Of a stretch of 60,302 nt of DNA, positions 1 through 9,439 are shown one piece after another (the stretch's first letter is position 1; each line of letters opens with the position of its first letter). The notes under the pieces are model-generated. The model made no database searches. It was not told where the DNA came from and was given only the letters and a program-made list of their open reading frames with translations. Location of the stretch: assembly GCA_019912845.1 (NCBI GenBank), contig JAIOHU010000034.1:1-60302 (forward strand). Reading direction: 5' to 3'. A program made the position numbers and the translations under genes. Source of the stretch: a bacterium. Its GTDB lineage: Bacteria > Electryoneota > Electryoneia > Electryoneales > Electryoneaceae.

Positions 1-1166
1 TTGTAGGCTACTCCGGTAACCTTTGCAGTGGTTTCAAATGTTGAAATTTCAACAGGAAATTCCGTATCACTGATGCTTACAATTCGAACCCCACCCTCCT
101 CATCTGCGACATAGACGATGTTACCATCACGGGCGACATCGGAAACAAAGCCAGAAACATCATACACGCCAGCAAAAACGGGGTTTAGTGGATTCGCTAA
201 TGTATATATTGCTGCGAGATCGTTGCTTATCGTATATAGAGTGTTGTTGGATACATGCATTAAATGGCTTGATGTTGGGATTTCGTATTCAGCCAATTGC
301 TCGAAATTATGCTGATTTGTTAATGTGCTGATGGACATCAACCGTTCACCCAGTTCATCTGTTGAAGTTACGTAAATATTGTTCTGGTATACCGTACATG
401 ATTCGATCGCACGATGAAAGATTCCAGAATTCAACCACTCCAGGTCTGTGGGGTCAGATGGGTCATAAACCAGGATGTAATTAGTGAGCTTGCGCCAGAA
501 GAGAAGTTCACCATCAGTAAATATCTCATTGCTGACACCTTGATTTGCGACCATACTGACAAGTTCAAGCTGCTCCACGTTTTCCAGGCTGACGACATAT
601 AGACCAGGATAGGCGGATATATATGCAAACTCTCCCAGGATGACCAGATCCACAACTCGTCCACCGAAGGATAAACCCGGCAATTCTAAAGGGTTTTCAA
701 TATCGTTTAGATCAATAACCTTCAAAGCATTTGAAGAGAGAAGACAGAGTGCGTATTCCTGCCAGGGAGTGATATCGACAATAGAGGCTGGAAGTTCGAT
801 ATTGGAGATTTCCACTGGATTCGCTGGATCATTCAGGGAAAACAACTGCAGAACATTGCCATCACCTGCATAAAGATATTGTTCTTTGAGTGCAACCGAA
901 CGAATACTTCCATCCAATTCCAGCGGCTCGAAACGGGTTGTTTCAGAGATGGCTTCGGGGTCGCTCGCATCCAGTACATTCACACCGGTACCACCTGAAG
1001 CAACATAGATAAACCCATCAACTGCCACAAAATCATGGACAATATCCCAGTGGCTGAATATCCTTGAAGTTTCAGAGATATTCCAGGATTCCTCAGCATA
1101 GACCGAAATTGACAATATGAATATGGCAAGCAGGCTATGTAAGATGTAAAGACCAGATCGTCTCAT
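1..1166 (-). CDS. Secreted LVIVD-type β-propeller protein, C-terminally truncated by the window edge
   Basis: The reading frame is open from an ATG at 1166 to base 1, so the C-terminus lies outside the window. An AAAGGA ribosome site precedes the ATG by about 7 bases. The N-terminus (MRRSGLYILHSLLAIFILS…VYAEE) is a signal peptide. The mature part is a series of repeats of the type 'DGFIYVASGGTGVNVLDASDP', 'QYLYAGDGNVLQLFSLNDP' and 'NALKVIDLNDIENPLEL', which match the LVIVD / choice-of-anchor β-propeller pattern often found on the surface of FCB-group bacteria. It resembles the lipoprotein at 11617-12780. The substrate or partner is unknown. The missing C-terminus could carry a sorting domain. 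Confidence 0.8.
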   Translation of the reverse strand, partial: MRRSGLYILHSLLAIFILSISVYAEESWNISETSRIFSHWDIVHDFVAVDGFIYVASGGTGVNVLDASDPEAISETTRFEPLELDGSIRSVALKEQYLYAGDGNVLQLFSLNDPANPVEISNIELPASIVDITPWQEYALCLLSSNALKVIDLNDIENPLELPGLSFGGRVVDLVILGEFAYISAYPGLYVVSLENVEQLELVSMVANQGVSNEIFTDGELLFWRKLTNYILVYDPSDPTDLEWLNSGIFHRAIESCTVYQNNIYVTSTDELGERLMSISTLTNQHNFEQLAEYEIPTSSHLMHVSNNTLYTISNDLAAIYTLANPLNPVFAGVYDVSGFVSDVARDGNIVYVADEEGGVRIVSISDTEFPVEISTFETTAKVTGVAY

Positions 1167-1589
1167 TTTAGTGTCCTTTGACGGGGATACTCTAGTCTGG
1201 AAAAAAGGATAGGAATGATCTACAGATTAACTTGAAGGTTCCCCCTCACTTCATCTGTGTTCTGTGCTTCCAGGTGGCGTCTGGATGTAAAACCGGATAG
1301 AAAAATGCTTCAGTAATAATTTACGATCAATCACTTTGGAATCAAAGTAGGTTTTGTTTTATTTGAGTCAACTTATGATCATTAGTATCACAACATTCTG
1401 TGTTTTCAAGGGAATTGTTTATTCGTTTGTTAACAAAGGTCTCCAGAGTCAAATCGTTCTGGGATCAAGAATTTAAATATTTTCTTATCCAAATATTTGC
1501 ATTGACATGTAACTATTTGTAATTTTCTACTTATTCACCTCGCCACTTCAGGTTTAACACTGGTCATTTTATAACACCAGGGGGATATC
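1167..1589. other. Divergent intergenic region, AT-rich
   Basis: This 423-base gap separates two divergent secreted-protein genes, so it should hold both promoters. A TTGACA hexamer is visible at 1502-1507 facing the 1590 gene, but no convincing −10 box follows at 17 bases. No ORF with a ribosome site and no RNA gene was recognised. Confidence 0.4.
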
Positions 1590-4172
1590 ATGCGTTACGC
1601 AGCAATCATTTTTTCTTTCCTTTTCATTCAAATCGCCGCCGCTCAGGATTATATCTTTATTGACAGTGATGAAGGAAACGGTCCAGTCTATGAATGGATC
1701 GATATCATTGAATTAGTGAATCAGTTAGAATCACCTCAAGAAGATGACTACACTGGCCCTTTTGACATTGGATTCGAGTTTCCATTTTATGAAAATACTT
1801 TCGACCAATTTTACGTAGGCTCAAATGGTATGATTGGATTTGTAGAGGAAGGTATGGCGAATCAGATAAACCATGAACTCCCTGATCCAGGGATTCCCAA
1901 CAATGTTATTGCCTGGTTCTGGGATGATATGGACCCTGCAGGTGGCGAAGATGGGCAATGCTATTATCAATTATTCGATGATGAAGAACTACAATATGCA
2001 GTCATCTTATTTCAGGATTGGGATCAATTTCCTTCAGGTCCTGATCAGGACAATATCACTGCTCAGGTAGTTCTCTATTCTGATGGACGGATTCTTATCC
2101 AATACGCTGAATTGACTGAAGGCTTGGATCGGGGTGGATGCACCATTGGGGTTGAAAATTCCGATGGATCAGATGGAACAACTTACGCATACAACAATGA
2201 AATTGAAGTTCCTTCAAACGAAATGTCAATCCTATTTATTGCCTCTGAAGTAACTGTCACCGGCACAATCCGTGAAGAATTGAATGGCATACCTATTCCC
2301 GGTGCCGAGATAAGTGCTGGTGAAACTACAGTAGAATCGGATGAGAATGGGGTTTTTTCCATTACTGTAACGAATACAGGCTGGGAGAGCGAACCCCTTT
2401 GGATACGTGCGAATGGTTTTGTGCCAACTTCGGTCCTTCTTCCCAATCGTGTGCAGGATGTGGATGTTGAGGTCGAGCTATACGATCACTTCCATACCTT
2501 TGTGGAACACCAATCGGATTTTGAAGATGATCTCGGCGGATTCATTGCTGAAAATGTCTGGGAGCATGGTGTTACGACCGAGAATCCCGATGAAGCTCAT
2601 TCAGGTGAGAATGTCTGGGCAACTGTGCTGAATGGAGAATATCCAGATGACACAGATGCTCGGCTTGAAATGGAAAACGATATCCTCCTCACTGGAGAAA
2701 ATGCCTGGATTTCTTACTGGCACTGGATGGACTTCAGTAATCAAAATGGCTACAACGTTGATTATCTTTCCCAGGGTGGTGAAGAGTGGGAAACGCTGGA
2801 ACCAATGGGAGGTTACAACGCATCTCACTTTGAGAATTTTGATGAAGAAGGATGTTTCGGGTGGGATACCGATGGTTGGCAAGAAGTCTATTTTGAGCTG
2901 GGTGAACTTGTGGATGAGGAGGGTCGTTTTTCTTTCGATTTCCGTTCAACTGATAACCTGAATAATGATCCCGGAGTAGCGATAGATGATGTCGAAATCC
3001 GCACTCTTGGTCATCCATTCACATACGATTTTGTTCCTCAAGCTCTCAATGTTATTTCATTCCCTTACCGCCCGAGCAATTATAACGCCATGACCCTGTT
3101 CAGCCGGATTCCCGAGTTGGAATTAGCTATCAGCAGCACAGGAGGATATGTTATTCCCCGGCTAAACATTAACACCATTGGCGATATAAATCTAAATCAT
3201 GGATACGGTGTATTTCTGGCTGAGGGCCAGGAATGGGGCTTTCGTGGCAAAACAATCACTGAGCTTGCTCCGGATGAAATCGAGGGAAATCGTTGGAATT
3301 TGATCGGTTATCCTTATGATTATGGTCAGGATATTGATGAAGTCCTCGGTGAGTATCAAAATGATATTGCGATTGTGCAAGCTGATGATGGCAGGATGTG
3401 GATTCCGGCTATCTGGTTAGATATTATCAGCCCATTGGTGCCGGGAGAAGGCTACTATTTATATCCAAATGATCCGTTTACACTTCAATTTCCAGGACTA
3501 GATGACGATCTTCAAGTAGCCTCAGGGAATGTCTCAGAGGCTGAAGCAAATACTGCCGCACTGGATGGACCATTCAAAACTGGACAACCCTACACACTGG
3601 TTCTCAAGTTCGATCAACCTGAACTGTTGAGTGATGATCTTATACTGAATGCTTATGATGACGAACTGCTGGTCGGACGTGCTTCAATACGTGATCTAGA
3701 CGGCTACAATCCAATGGTGATCTGGAAGGGTGCTGAAGAGTACAATCTTCCAGGCTACATTGCGGGAAATCCGATAACTGTTGAGCTGCAGACCCCAGAA
3801 GGAAACAGGATAGCCTCACAAGTGTTTGGTAGTATTCATCCAGATACTCAACCTTACACCATGTTGACCTTCTCAGGATCGGGTGAGGAGAACATTCTAC
3901 CCTCTGAATTTACATTGGCGACACCCTACCCCAACCCGTTTAATGGAACATTGTCCCTTAGCTATAGCCTCCCTCTGGATGGTAATGTTGAAATCACTGT
4001 TTTCAACACCCTCGGTCAGAAAATCGAAACATTGTTGAACTCATCCCAGCCGCGGGGCAATCACCGTATCTCATGGCACCCCGCTGAAAGTGAGCTAAGC
4101 TCGGGGCTGTATCTCTTTGAAGTGCACTTTGGGGAACAGACATTACGGACAAAAGCGATGTATATCAGGTAG
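1590..4172 (+). CDS. Large secreted multidomain protein with T9SS-type C-terminal sorting domain
   Basis: This 860-residue protein starts with a signal peptide (MRYAAIIFSFLFIQIAAAQ). The ATG is preceded by GGGGGA at good spacing. Residues 20-215 form a domain with the 'GFEFPFYENTFDQFYVGSNG' pattern seen in adhesin-like FCB proteins. Residues about 218-290 look like a carboxypeptidase regulatory (CarboxypepD_reg) β-sandwich ('GTIREELNGIPIPGAEISAG'). Residues about 300-480 resemble a MAM / immune-inhibitor-A-like jelly roll. The last 80 residues (TPYPNPFNG…SGLYLFEVHFG) match the type A T9SS sorting domain, so export through a type IX system and surface attachment or release are expected. No catalytic motif was recognised, so adhesion or a structural role is an inference. 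Confidence 0.85.
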   Translation: MRYAAIIFSFLFIQIAAAQDYIFIDSDEGNGPVYEWIDIIELVNQLESPQEDDYTGPFDIGFEFPFYENTFDQFYVGSNGMIGFVEEGMANQINHELPDPGIPNNVIAWFWDDMDPAGGEDGQCYYQLFDDEELQYAVILFQDWDQFPSGPDQDNITAQVVLYSDGRILIQYAELTEGLDRGGCTIGVENSDGSDGTTYAYNNEIEVPSNEMSILFIASEVTVTGTIREELNGIPIPGAEISAGETTVESDENGVFSITVTNTGWESEPLWIRANGFVPTSVLLPNRVQDVDVEVELYDHFHTFVEHQSDFEDDLGGFIAENVWEHGVTTENPDEAHSGENVWATVLNGEYPDDTDARLEMENDILLTGENAWISYWHWMDFSNQNGYNVDYLSQGGEEWETLEPMGGYNASHFENFDEEGCFGWDTDGWQEVYFELGELVDEEGRFSFDFRSTDNLNNDPGVAIDDVEIRTLGHPFTYDFVPQALNVISFPYRPSNYNAMTLFSRIPELELAISSTGGYVIPRLNINTIGDINLNHGYGVFLAEGQEWGFRGKTITELAPDEIEGNRWNLIGYPYDYGQDIDEVLGEYQNDIAIVQADDGRMWIPAIWLDIISPLVPGEGYYLYPNDPFTLQFPGLDDDLQVASGNVSEAEANTAALDGPFKTGQPYTLVLKFDQPELLSDDLILNAYDDELLVGRASIRDLDGYNPMVIWKGAEEYNLPGYIAGNPITVELQTPEGNRIASQVFGSIHPDTQPYTMLTFSGSGEENILPSEFTLATPYPNPFNGTLSLSYSLPLDGNVEITVFNTLGQKIETLLNSSQPRGNHRISWHPAESELSSGLYLFEVHFGEQTLRTKAMYIR

Positions 4173-4198
4173 AAATATTTATAAACGAAGGAAATTTC

Positions 4199-4222
4199 CC
4201 GCAACATCTTCGGATGTTGCGG
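4199..4222. repeat. cUUCGg hairpin, copy 1 of the CCGCAACATC palindrome
   Basis: A perfect 10-bp stem, CCGCAACATC / GATGTTGCGG, is closed by a TTCG loop with a C-G closing pair, the very stable UUCG tetraloop. It lies 27 bases after the stop of the T9SS-type gene. No T-tract follows, so it may be an mRNA 3′-end stabiliser or a mobile palindrome rather than a classical terminator. A second copy with a different loop is at 12808-12835. Confidence 0.75.
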
Positions 4223-4280
4223 AACTTATAGTGGATGCTACGGAACTTAATCAGTTTGTTTGAAATCAGGTTGTCAGAAA

Positions 4281-4331
4281 ACGCGATTTCTAATCGCGTC
4301 ATCCCGGTGATGAGTTGAGCCGGGATCCAGG
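4281..4331. repeat. Tandem palindromic modules (ACGCGATT and GTCATCCCGG types)
   Basis: A perfect hairpin ACGCGATT-TCT-AATCGCGT at 4281-4299 abuts a second inverted element at 4299-4331, in which ATCCCGG pairs with CCGGGAT and the element ends in CCAGG. The GTCATCCCGG…CCGGGATCCAGG layout is a common intergenic repeat style in environmental genomes. A diverged relative is at 16398-16423. Confidence 0.6.
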
Positions 4332-4386
4332 AAGGCATTGATATTATTAATGTTAGAAAGAACAACATATTACATAATGGATAGGG

Positions 4387-5022
4387 TTAATCAATAAAGT
4401 TAAATGTTTGGATGTGATCATTGATAAACGCGCTGAAGTCCTGCCACTGATCCGGGGGACACATATACAAAACAGTAACCGTTCTATTTGCAGCCTCAGT
4501 AACATATATTCTCTGGCTTATGTTGTAGCCGGATGCTTCCAGGTTTGAATTCACAAAGAATGCTGGTTTTCCACTCAGCTCAGTTTTTCCAGACTCATAT
4601 ACTTCTACATTAATGTTTTCCTGCTCAGCACGTTCTTCAACCATACTCTTCATTTCTTCGGCATTCCACTCATCAATAGGCTTTCGGTCAGCTTGACCAG
4701 TAGTGTCAACCATAACCATTATAGATCGAACATCAGGATACCCACCTGCCAGCGCACTCAAATCCGGCTGACCTTCAAATCCCATGAGCATCACTCCCAT
4801 GGAAACCGCAGTCCATCCATCTGGAATCTGAAGTTCATAGCCAAAGGCACGGTTTGTGTAGGTGCCGGGTTGAACAAATTCCATCTGTTGCATTAAACCT
4901 GCCATCATCCTTTGCATCTCCTCAGGGTTGCTCTCAGATGGAGATTGTGCAGACACTACAATTGCTAGTAAAAGTGTTATTCCAGCAACTTGAAAAAATC
5001 GACTAAATGGAATTTTATTCAT
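4387..5022 (-). CDS. Secreted PsbP/DcrB-like (Mog1/PsbP fold) protein of unknown role
   Basis: The ATG at 5022 is chosen over an upstream start at 5067 because it opens directly into a signal peptide (MNKIPFSRFFQVAGITLLLA) and is preceded by AGGA at 7 bases; this gives 211 residues. The mature protein has a Met/Gln-rich stretch (MQRMMAGLMQQMEF) and then a domain beginning 'FGYELQIPDGW', typical of the PsbP/DcrB/DUF1795 α/β fold, ending with 'DFSAFINDHIQTFNF'. Such proteins are periplasmic or membrane-attached and rarely have a known function. It lies just downstream of the HDOD gene, 95 bases apart on the same strand. Confidence 0.7.
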   Translation of the reverse strand: MNKIPFSRFFQVAGITLLLAIVVSAQSPSESNPEEMQRMMAGLMQQMEFVQPGTYTNRAFGYELQIPDGWTAVSMGVMLMGFEGQPDLSALAGGYPDVRSIMVMVDTTGQADRKPIDEWNAEEMKSMVEERAEQENINVEVYESGKTELSGKPAFFVNSNLEASGYNISQRIYVTEAANRTVTVLYMCPPDQWQDFSAFINDHIQTFNFID

Positions 5023-5117
5023 AATAAGTCCTGAGTTTACAATGTATAGAGACCAGAATCTGGTCATGAGACGAGAAACCTGCTAGCATCTTTCTTTCAA
5101 TTCACATGAATGGTCAC

Positions 5118-6026
5118 TTACATCCAACTTAACATCATATCTGCCATGGTTTCCGCCTGTTTGATGTTGGGGGCATAACGCAGCTCCATCTCTCGCATTG
5201 CGGGGCCACGGTCACGGCTTTTCAAAAGATTTGGCACAGATTCGTGAATCTGGTAAAAACCGATATCCAGGGGAAATTTATATGGCGAGATGGCAGTTGA
5301 GATTTCAATAATACCGGCAAACGCTGATAATTCTTCAGCGTCCTCGGGCGAATGATGGTTTTCTACAACAACACAGATATTTTCGGGAATCTCCCACTTG
5401 CGCAGGAATATTCCACCGATCTCAGCGTGATCCATACCCATTATATCACGTTCTATGTTCAGCGTCCATTCATTTATTTCACTAGCTGTAATCAATGCTG
5501 CTGCCAGCATATTGGGCATGAGGTGATCAAAAACAATCCAGCCGATATTATGCAGCAATCCGGAGAGGAAAAGATCAGGACCTCGTTTAACATCAAGCAT
5601 TTTGCGAAATTCCAGGCTTTTTGCGAGAAAACCTGTCGCTAATGCATGACGCCAAAGTAGGCGTCTATCGAGATGCAGCGATTCCCAGGCATCGAGGGCA
5701 TTTAATACTCCAACTGTATTCGCTACTGCAATCAACTGATCCAACCCAAGTGTAACCAATGCCTGATCGATGGTTTCCGCCGGGACACGACGACCAGCTA
5801 ACGCTGAATTTGCCACACGAATTACTTTGGCGGTCAGGGGAGGATCGGTAATGATAACTTTTTTTAAATCGTTAAATTTCACTTCGGGGTCTTGTGCGAG
5901 AGTAATCACCTGTTGCGCTGCGGCTGGAAGTGTGGGAAGATCATCCAGAGTATTCAGCTTTTGCAGAATTTCCTGCCTCTTCCCGGAACTTGAAGATGAA
6001 ACTGGTGATTTAAAGAAGGAATCCAT
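5118..6026 (-). CDS. HDOD domain protein
   Basis: Residues about 25-215 of 302 match the HDOD domain: 'LPTLPAAAQQVITLAQDPEV', 'DPPLTAKVIRVANSA' and 'SGLLHNIGWIVFDHL'. HDOD domains are related to HD hydrolases but lack the full metal site. They usually act as protein-protein or nucleotide-sensing modules in c-di-GMP, chemotaxis or stress pathways. Here the HD dyad position reads HN ('LLHNIG'), as expected for HDOD rather than an active phosphodiesterase. The window also encodes two HD-GYP proteins. A link between them is an inference. Confidence 0.88.
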   Translation of the reverse strand: MDSFFKSPVSSSSSGKRQEILQKLNTLDDLPTLPAAAQQVITLAQDPEVKFNDLKKVIITDPPLTAKVIRVANSALAGRRVPAETIDQALVTLGLDQLIAVANTVGVLNALDAWESLHLDRRLLWRHALATGFLAKSLEFRKMLDVKRGPDLFLSGLLHNIGWIVFDHLMPNMLAAALITASEINEWTLNIERDIMGMDHAEIGGIFLRKWEIPENICVVVENHHSPEDAEELSAFAGIIEISTAISPYKFPLDIGFYQIHESVPNLLKSRDRGPAMREMELRYAPNIKQAETMADMMLSWM

Positions 6027-6397
6027 AGGTTATTCCATTCATTTGATCATGAAGAAGATAATTTGATTTCCGGCTGTTCCGTATTGATAAAATGGTATTA
6101 CTGGTTCATGTCATTGCGAACGCAATGAAGCAATCTCGTAATCAGTAACTATGTGATTGCCGCCTCATATCCTCTCGCAATACCAACAACAATGTCTTTC
6201 TTGATGCTCATCCTTCGGTCGGGTTCTTCGAATCCAGATAAAATCACTCTGGAATGACGGAGGCGAAAGTCGCAGTTTCTAACAACCTGTTACTCTCACA
6301 CTCACCCACACCAAACGTCAAAAACAATAAAGATATACAATACAACATTTCCCGCCTTTGCACAATTACTCTTCAATCGCGCACACAAGTAAAGGTT
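6027..6397. other. Intergenic region with one REP-like element, no gene seen
   Basis: The gap between the HDOD gene and recO holds the GTCATTGCGA-type repeat at 6110-6139 and otherwise nothing recognised. Short frames in it have no ribosome site and no family resemblance. Confidence 0.5.
6110..6139 (+). repeat. REP-like GTCATTGCGA…GAAGCAATCTC element
   Basis: The sequence runs GTCATTGCGAACGCAATGAA then GCAATCTC. The same family occurs at 21091-21124 (reverse), 47018-47044 and 50477-50502 (reverse). Repeats of this wording are widespread in intergenic DNA of many environmental bacteria. Confidence 0.75.
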
Positions 6398-7156
6398 TTA
6401 CTCGGGTGTTTCAGAGTTGAATTTATCAACATTTTCTAAAAGCTTAAGAGACTCCAGTTTTCCCCAATGATCAAAAGCATGACGGAAAGCTGCGTCGAGG
6501 AACCAATCAATTTCGCGACTGGCTTCTGAGGATATTCGCAATCGTTTAACCTCATCAAAAGATCCTCTCTGCATCTGCTTCAGCAACTTTAAAGCTCCCA
6601 GATGAATGGGAATACCTCGGTCGTTTGTTCTTGTTGTCGTTAATTCCCCCAACAGTGGATCAAAAAACAGAAGGGATGCATTTTCTGGAACTACCAATTC
6701 AATTTCAAAGCCAAGATGTTGGAGTATTTGGAGACGAAACCGTCTGAATAGATTTTCGGGACGTTGCAACTCACCCATTAAGGCTTTCAGGTATGCATCT
6801 GTTTGTGAGAACAGCTCATCGTACTCACCCTCCCCTTTCAGACATCGTCCAAGAGACTCAATCGCAGCTTGCGCCCACGCCATCTTTTCAAAGTTTGTGT
6901 GAATGTTGCCGTATCCATCAACGAGGGATACTTCACGCAATAGCTGAATCTCAGAACGTTGTGAAGGAGTCCAGACGAACTCCAGCAGGACAACTGGTAC
7001 GAGCGGCACCGATCCCCTTTTCCCGCCACGTCTGGCACCCTTTGCCATAAAGGGAATGCGTCCGTGAGTGCGAGTAAAGGCATGCACAATAAGACTACTC
7101 TCACTATGCGGAAATCTTCTCAGTATTAACGCTTCTGATTTTTCTGCTTTCGCCAA
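6398..7156 (-). CDS. recO: DNA repair protein RecO
   Basis: The 252-residue protein has the family's N-terminal OB-fold pattern ('EALILRRFPHSESSLIVHAF', 'GRIPFMAKGARRGG') and the helical C-terminal part ('RFRLQILQHLGFEIELVVPE'). RecO anneals ssDNA and, with RecR/RecF, loads RecA in gap repair. The start is a TTG, the best in-frame choice, preceded by GGGGCAG. The region after 'GFEIELV', where many RecO proteins carry a CxxC zinc site, has no cysteines, so this is a zinc-free version. It is read divergently from the ExeA-like gene. Confidence 0.9.
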   Translation of the reverse strand: MAKAEKSEALILRRFPHSESSLIVHAFTRTHGRIPFMAKGARRGGKRGSVPLVPVVLLEFVWTPSQRSEIQLLREVSLVDGYGNIHTNFEKMAWAQAAIESLGRCLKGEGEYDELFSQTDAYLKALMGELQRPENLFRRFRLQILQHLGFEIELVVPENASLLFFDPLLGELTTTRTNDRGIPIHLGALKLLKQMQRGSFDEVKRLRISSEASREIDWFLDAAFRHAFDHWGKLESLKLLENVDKFNSETPE

Positions 7157-7452
7157 AGCTGCCCCGAAATGTTTTCGTGGTGTACGCTAACTATTCTGAT
7201 CGAATTTAGTGAAAAGATCAACCCGGAAACAGAGAAAACTTTTCTCAAGAACACCTTTGATAATTGCGAGGAAACTCCTGAAATTTTTATCAAAACCTAT
7301 GTTTTCAGCGCATTCTTTTGTTATACTCGCGAATTAAACAAATTGGTAGAATAGTTGAGTTGTTCTCTATTTTTGAGTTATCTTAATCTTTTGTGCGAAT
7401 GCAGTTCCTGTTTCACCGGCAAAAATTGATATCACTGTTTGAAAGGTATTAA

Positions 7453-8271
7453 GTGTATCTCGACTACTGGGAGTTGAAAGAGAAACCATTTGAAAATACA
7501 CCAGATCCACGTTACTTCTTTCAGTCGAAACAGCATCGTGAAGCATTGATGCGATTGCTTTATTCTATTCATGAAGCAAAGGGTGCTGCTTTCCTGACAG
7601 GAGAATATGGGTGTGGGAAAACTCTGCTTCTCAGAACAGTAATAAACGATATCGATCCTTTACGCTATACAGTTATTCTGCTCACAAACCCACGTTGGAA
7701 TGCTGAAGAACTTCTTCGTGAGATTTTGTACCAGCTTGGTACCGATGATCTCCCTGATCGCAAGAGCGATGTCCTGCGTATGATAAATGATCATCTCTAT
7801 CAAAATATTACGTCGGGGAGACATACTGTTTTGATCGTTGATGAAGCACAGGTGATTGAAGATCCGATGACTTTTGAAGAGTTACGGATGTTGCTCAATT
7901 TTCAACTTAATGACCGTTTCATGCTTACCTTGATTTTCTCAGGTCAACCTGAATTACGAGATAAGATTCGTCAACTTCCACAGTTGGTGCAGAGAATCGC
8001 GGTAAAATATCACCTTGTACCTCTCGACTTGGAAGAGACGGTAAAATATATTAACTATCGTGTTGCACTTGCTGGTGGGATGCGCGAAATTTTCACAAAA
8101 GAAGCCGTAGCAGATATATATACTTATTCCGGGGGAACTCCCCGTAAAATAAATAACCTCTGCGATCTCGCTCTGGCAATTGGTGTCGGAAGTCGATTGA
8201 ACAAAATCAATCGAGGAGTTGTCCGATCGATTCTAGAGAGTGAAACAGCAGGAGGGAAGTTCGAATGGTAA
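7453..8271 (+). CDS. ExeA/MshM-like AAA ATPase
   Basis: The 272-residue protein starts with 'YWELKEKPFENTPDPRYFF', the classic start of ExeA/MshM/GspA-type ATPases. It has Walker A GEYGCGKT (residues 50-57), Walker B VLIVDEAQ (126-133) and a sensor-like SGGTPRKINNLC. The start is GTG with AAAGG upstream. In other bacteria these ATPases help assemble secretins or MSHA/T4-pilus machinery through the wall, often with a peptidoglycan-binding GspB partner. No wall-binding domain is present here. The stop overlaps the HD-GYP-like gene by 7 bases, so the two are probably translationally coupled. Confidence 0.88.
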   Translation: MYLDYWELKEKPFENTPDPRYFFQSKQHREALMRLLYSIHEAKGAAFLTGEYGCGKTLLLRTVINDIDPLRYTVILLTNPRWNAEELLREILYQLGTDDLPDRKSDVLRMINDHLYQNITSGRHTVLIVDEAQVIEDPMTFEELRMLLNFQLNDRFMLTLIFSGQPELRDKIRQLPQLVQRIAVKYHLVPLDLEETVKYINYRVALAGGMREIFTKEAVADIYTYSGGTPRKINNLCDLALAIGVGSRLNKINRGVVRSILESETAGGKFEW

Positions 8272-9422
8272 GAATGAGAGATGTACTCCGGTCATCGCGT
8301 GATGTATTTAAAAACAGTGAACGATCAGGAGAAGAGAGGAATAAAGATGGTGAAACAGGATTTAATTTTCCTGATTCTTCCAGACCCATTCAAAGAGAAA
8401 AACGCTCAGAGGATAACTCTGCCCCCGAATCCACAGCCGAACGAAAAACCGATCCTTCTCAAAGACGTGATACTACACCATCAGCACCTCAACCAACAAC
8501 TAGCCCCATAATCCAGGAACAACCTTCACCACAAAAAGCATCACCAGACCAATATCGTCAAACGATTGAAGTAATTGACGAGTTCATGAGTACTGTCGTT
8601 TCCAAAAAACCACTTGATATCGGACCTGTGGAGGAAAAAGCTACCCTTTTTGCCAAAGCCCTTAAGGAGGGCGATCAGCTTTTTATGCAGGCTCTTTCAG
8701 CTAGAAGATCGATTATTTCAGTTTCTCAACACTCAACCAATGTGGCAATTGTAGCAATTAAAGTTGCACATGGTATGAACTACAAATTGGAACAGGTAGT
8801 TGAAGTTGGAATATGTGCGATGGTACATGAAGTTGGGATGTCTCGTGTACCTGACGAAGTTGTGAATAAAAAGGGTGAGTTAACCCCCTCCGAATATGAG
8901 ATGATCAAACAGCACCCTCTACATGGCAAGGCTATCATGGAAGAGGTAAGAGATCAATATCCATTTTTACCTGATGTTATCGTACAGGAACATGAACGTT
9001 GGAATGGCAATGGGTACCCATTCGGTTTGAAAGAGAATGAAATACACGAATACGCACAAATCCTTGGAATCGCAGATACCTTTGTTGCTCTGACACATCT
9101 CAGGCATTATCGAGATAACTTTATCGCTTACAAAGCGATTCAATCGATTATCGAGAGACGTAATATCGATTTTTCTGCGAAAATGATAAAAGTACTTATT
9201 GATGTTATCAGTATATTCCCCGTTGATAGTCTTGTGAAATTGAATGACGGTAGTGTTGCTCGTGTCGTGAAGACGAATAAGAGCTATCCGGTACGCCCGA
9301 TCATTAAAATAGTTATGGGGTCCCGTGGTGAGAAAATTACTGATTCTGATGAACTCGACCTTTCAAAAGAACCCATGATTTATATTGTCAGTCCTGTGCT
9401 CGATGAGAGTGCTTATTCGTAA
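8265..9422 (+). CDS. HD-GYP domain protein with degenerate metal site
   Basis: Residues 1-95 are Ser/Thr/Pro/Gln-rich and probably disordered. Residues about 125-290 are an HD-GYP domain, with 'QHPLHGKAIM' and 'ERWNGNGYPFGL' clearly recognisable. Intact members cleave c-di-GMP at a multi-metal centre. Two ligand positions differ here: the HD dyad is HE ('MVHEVGMSRVP', residues 188-189) and the HHE motif is EHE (242-244). The aspartate of 'GIADTF' is kept. About 80 C-terminal residues follow. Loss of activity and a receptor or scaffold role are inferences. It sits between an ExeA-like ATPase and a receiver-like protein. Confidence 0.88.
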   Translation: MVRMRDVLRSSRDVFKNSERSGEERNKDGETGFNFPDSSRPIQREKRSEDNSAPESTAERKTDPSQRRDTTPSAPQPTTSPIIQEQPSPQKASPDQYRQTIEVIDEFMSTVVSKKPLDIGPVEEKATLFAKALKEGDQLFMQALSARRSIISVSQHSTNVAIVAIKVAHGMNYKLEQVVEVGICAMVHEVGMSRVPDEVVNKKGELTPSEYEMIKQHPLHGKAIMEEVRDQYPFLPDVIVQEHERWNGNGYPFGLKENEIHEYAQILGIADTFVALTHLRHYRDNFIAYKAIQSIIERRNIDFSAKMIKVLIDVISIFPVDSLVKLNDGSVARVVKTNKSYPVRPIIKIVMGSRGEKITDSDELDLSKEPMIYIVSPVLDESAYS

Positions 9423-9439
9423 TCAGGTGATCCTTTTCG

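Noticed and set aside
6221-6250. tRNA-like GGTTCTTCGAATCC stretch
   Set aside because: Only a T-arm-like word. No acceptor, D or anticodon stems can be formed around it. No tRNA or rRNA gene was found in the window.
8265-9422. Active c-di-GMP phosphodiesterase call
   Set aside because: Two expected metal ligands are replaced (HE and EHE), so an enzymatic call is not supported.
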